This document shows, piece by piece, positions 63,134 through 64,000 of a stretch of DNA of 64,000 nucleotides; the stretch's first letter is position 1, and each line of letters opens with the position of its first letter. Position numbers and translations under genes: made by a program. The stretch lies in NCBI RefSeq assembly GCF_030819175.1, contig NZ_JAUTBJ010000002.1, forward strand, positions 3,371,001 to 3,435,000. Reading direction: 5' to 3'. The notes beneath the pieces are model-generated. The model saw only the letters and a list, made by a program, of their open reading frames with translations. It was not told the DNA's origin and did not search any database. Source of the DNA: Sphingomonas sp. SORGH_AS_0879. Its GTDB lineage: Bacteria; Pseudomonadota; Alphaproteobacteria; Sphingomonadales; Sphingomonadaceae.

Positions 63134-64000
63134 ATGAAGGCGCTTACTATCAAGGACGTGGCCCGACAGGCCGGCGTTTCCCCCAAGACCGTTTCCCGCG
63201 TCATCAACGGCGAAGCGCATGTCCGACCGGCGGTACGCGAGGCCGTGGCGCGCGTCGTGGCGGAGATGAACTACCAGCCCAACGCCTTTGCCCGCAGCCT
63301 GTCGAGCGCGCGCTCCTTCCTGATCGGTCTGTTCTTCGACGATCCGGCGTGCAGCTATGCCAATGACGTGCTGCTCGGCGCGCTCGACCGGGCGCGATCG
63401 CTGGGCCGGCACGTCGTGATCGAGACCGTGGCGCTCGACCGCCCGGATTGGCCGGCCCGGCTGGAGGAAAGCCTGGTCGGGTTGAAGCTGGGCGGCGCGA
63501 TCCTGACGCCGCCGATCTGCGACTGCGAGGAACTGATCGCCATTTTCGAGCGGCACGGTGTGCCGTTGGTCCGGATCGCGCCGGGTACGGATGTCGATCG
63601 CACCCCCCATGTCAGGATCGACGACCGCGCCGCGGCGCACACCATGGCGGAGCATCTGATCCGGCTCGGCCACCGCGACATCGCCTTCATCAAGGGCAAC
63701 CCGACCCATCATTCCGCCCATCGCCGTTGGCTCGGTTTTCAGGATGCCCTGAATGCCGCCGGTATCGCGTTCGACGACCGGCGGGTGTTCCAGGGGGACT
63801 TCACCTTCCGGTCTGGCATCGTCGCCGCCGAAGCTCTGCTCCAGGGGCCCTGCGCACCCAGCGCGATCTTCGCGAGCAACGATGAGATGGCCCTTGGCGT
63901 GCTGGTGGCCGCCATGCGGGCGCAGATCGCCGTGCCGCAGAAATTGGCGATTGCGGGGTTCGATGACGCCCAACTGGCACGCATGGCCTGGCCGCAATTG
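63134..64000 (+). CDS. LacI-family transcriptional regulator (runs off the window)
   Basis: 289 residues visible from ATG 63134. The HTH is LTIKDVARQAGVSPKTVSRVING with the hinge NYQPNAFARSLSS. The sugar-binding domain has IGLFFDDPACSYANDVLLGAL, HMAEHLIRLGHRDIAFIKGN-like segment, and ASNDEMALGVLVAAM and IAGFDDAQLARMAWPQL before the edge. It probably senses a sugar produced by the GH3 enzyme and represses the GH3, receptor and halogenase genes through operators 1 and 2. Confidence 0.95.
   Translation, partial: MKALTIKDVARQAGVSPKTVSRVINGEAHVRPAVREAVARVVAEMNYQPNAFARSLSSARSFLIGLFFDDPACSYANDVLLGALDRARSLGRHVVIETVALDRPDWPARLEESLVGLKLGGAILTPPICDCEELIAIFERHGVPLVRIAPGTDVDRTPHVRIDDRAAAHTMAEHLIRLGHRDIAFIKGNPTHHSAHRRWLGFQDALNAAGIAFDDRRVFQGDFTFRSGIVAAEALLQGPCAPSAIFASNDEMALGVLVAAMRAQIAVPQKLAIAGFDDAQLARMAWPQL

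Overview
The window is high-GC DNA from an alphaproteobacterium, most likely a sphingomonad (Sphingomonas or a close relative). The signs are several TonB-dependent receptors, Tat-exported oxidoreductases, a flavin halogenase / cupin / SapC glycan locus and short ATGA-type gene overlaps. No rRNA, tRNA or CRISPR array was seen.

Region 1 (1-12.8 kb) looks like one regulon under a TetR-family repressor (5208-5876). The same 14-bp inverted repeat, AGAAYnnnnRTTCT, lies in front of four transcription starts: the TonB receptor (1-491), the LLM monooxygenase / FMN reductase / GH3 / NTF2-like operon together with tetR itself, the Tat small subunit plus GMC oxidoreductase pair, and the MFS / TIM-barrel / DUF6379-like operon together with a DHA2 exporter. 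The GMC oxidase, TIM-barrel protein and small DUF6379-like protein resemble the parts of bacterial C-glycoside (3-oxo-glycoside) cleavage systems. The region is best read as uptake, 3-oxidation and cleavage of an aromatic glycoside. Region 2 (12.8-19.8 kb, minus strand) adds three more sugar isomerase-like TIM barrels, a GPH-type sugar symporter, an FAD aromatic hydroxylase, a methylesterase-like hydrolase and an OmpW-like porin.

Region 3 (19.9-34.1 kb) is a complete benzyl alcohol / benzoate / catechol catabolic island. It has two tandem LysR regulators, a divergent eleven-gene operon catB-catC-catA-benABCD-pcaIJ-pcaD-pcaF taking benzoate to succinyl-CoA and acetyl-CoA, and convergent benzyl alcohol and benzaldehyde dehydrogenases. 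An ATAC-N7-GTAT site sits in the lysR-catB gap.

Region 4 (34.3-39.8 kb) is a mobile-element scar: a truncated IS3-family element, an intact IS3-family element with a 3-bp target duplication, an IS5-family element, a clipped integrase start, two orphan ORFs and a degraded partial copy of the 16.8-17.8 kb region.

Region 5 (39.8-49.9 kb) carries an exported S9 peptidase, a PaiB-like protein divergent from a MocR/PdxR-type regulator, an amidohydrolase, a TonB siderophore-type receptor and an amidase. Region 6 (50-53.1 kb) is a decayed two-component / citrate-transporter / TerC block in which consecutive genes carry frameshifts or internal deletions. Region 7 (53.1-64 kb) is a glycan locus: halogenase-like protein, cupin, SapC, a large TonB receptor, a GH3 beta-glucosidase and a divergent LacI regulator, with two matching LacI-type operators.
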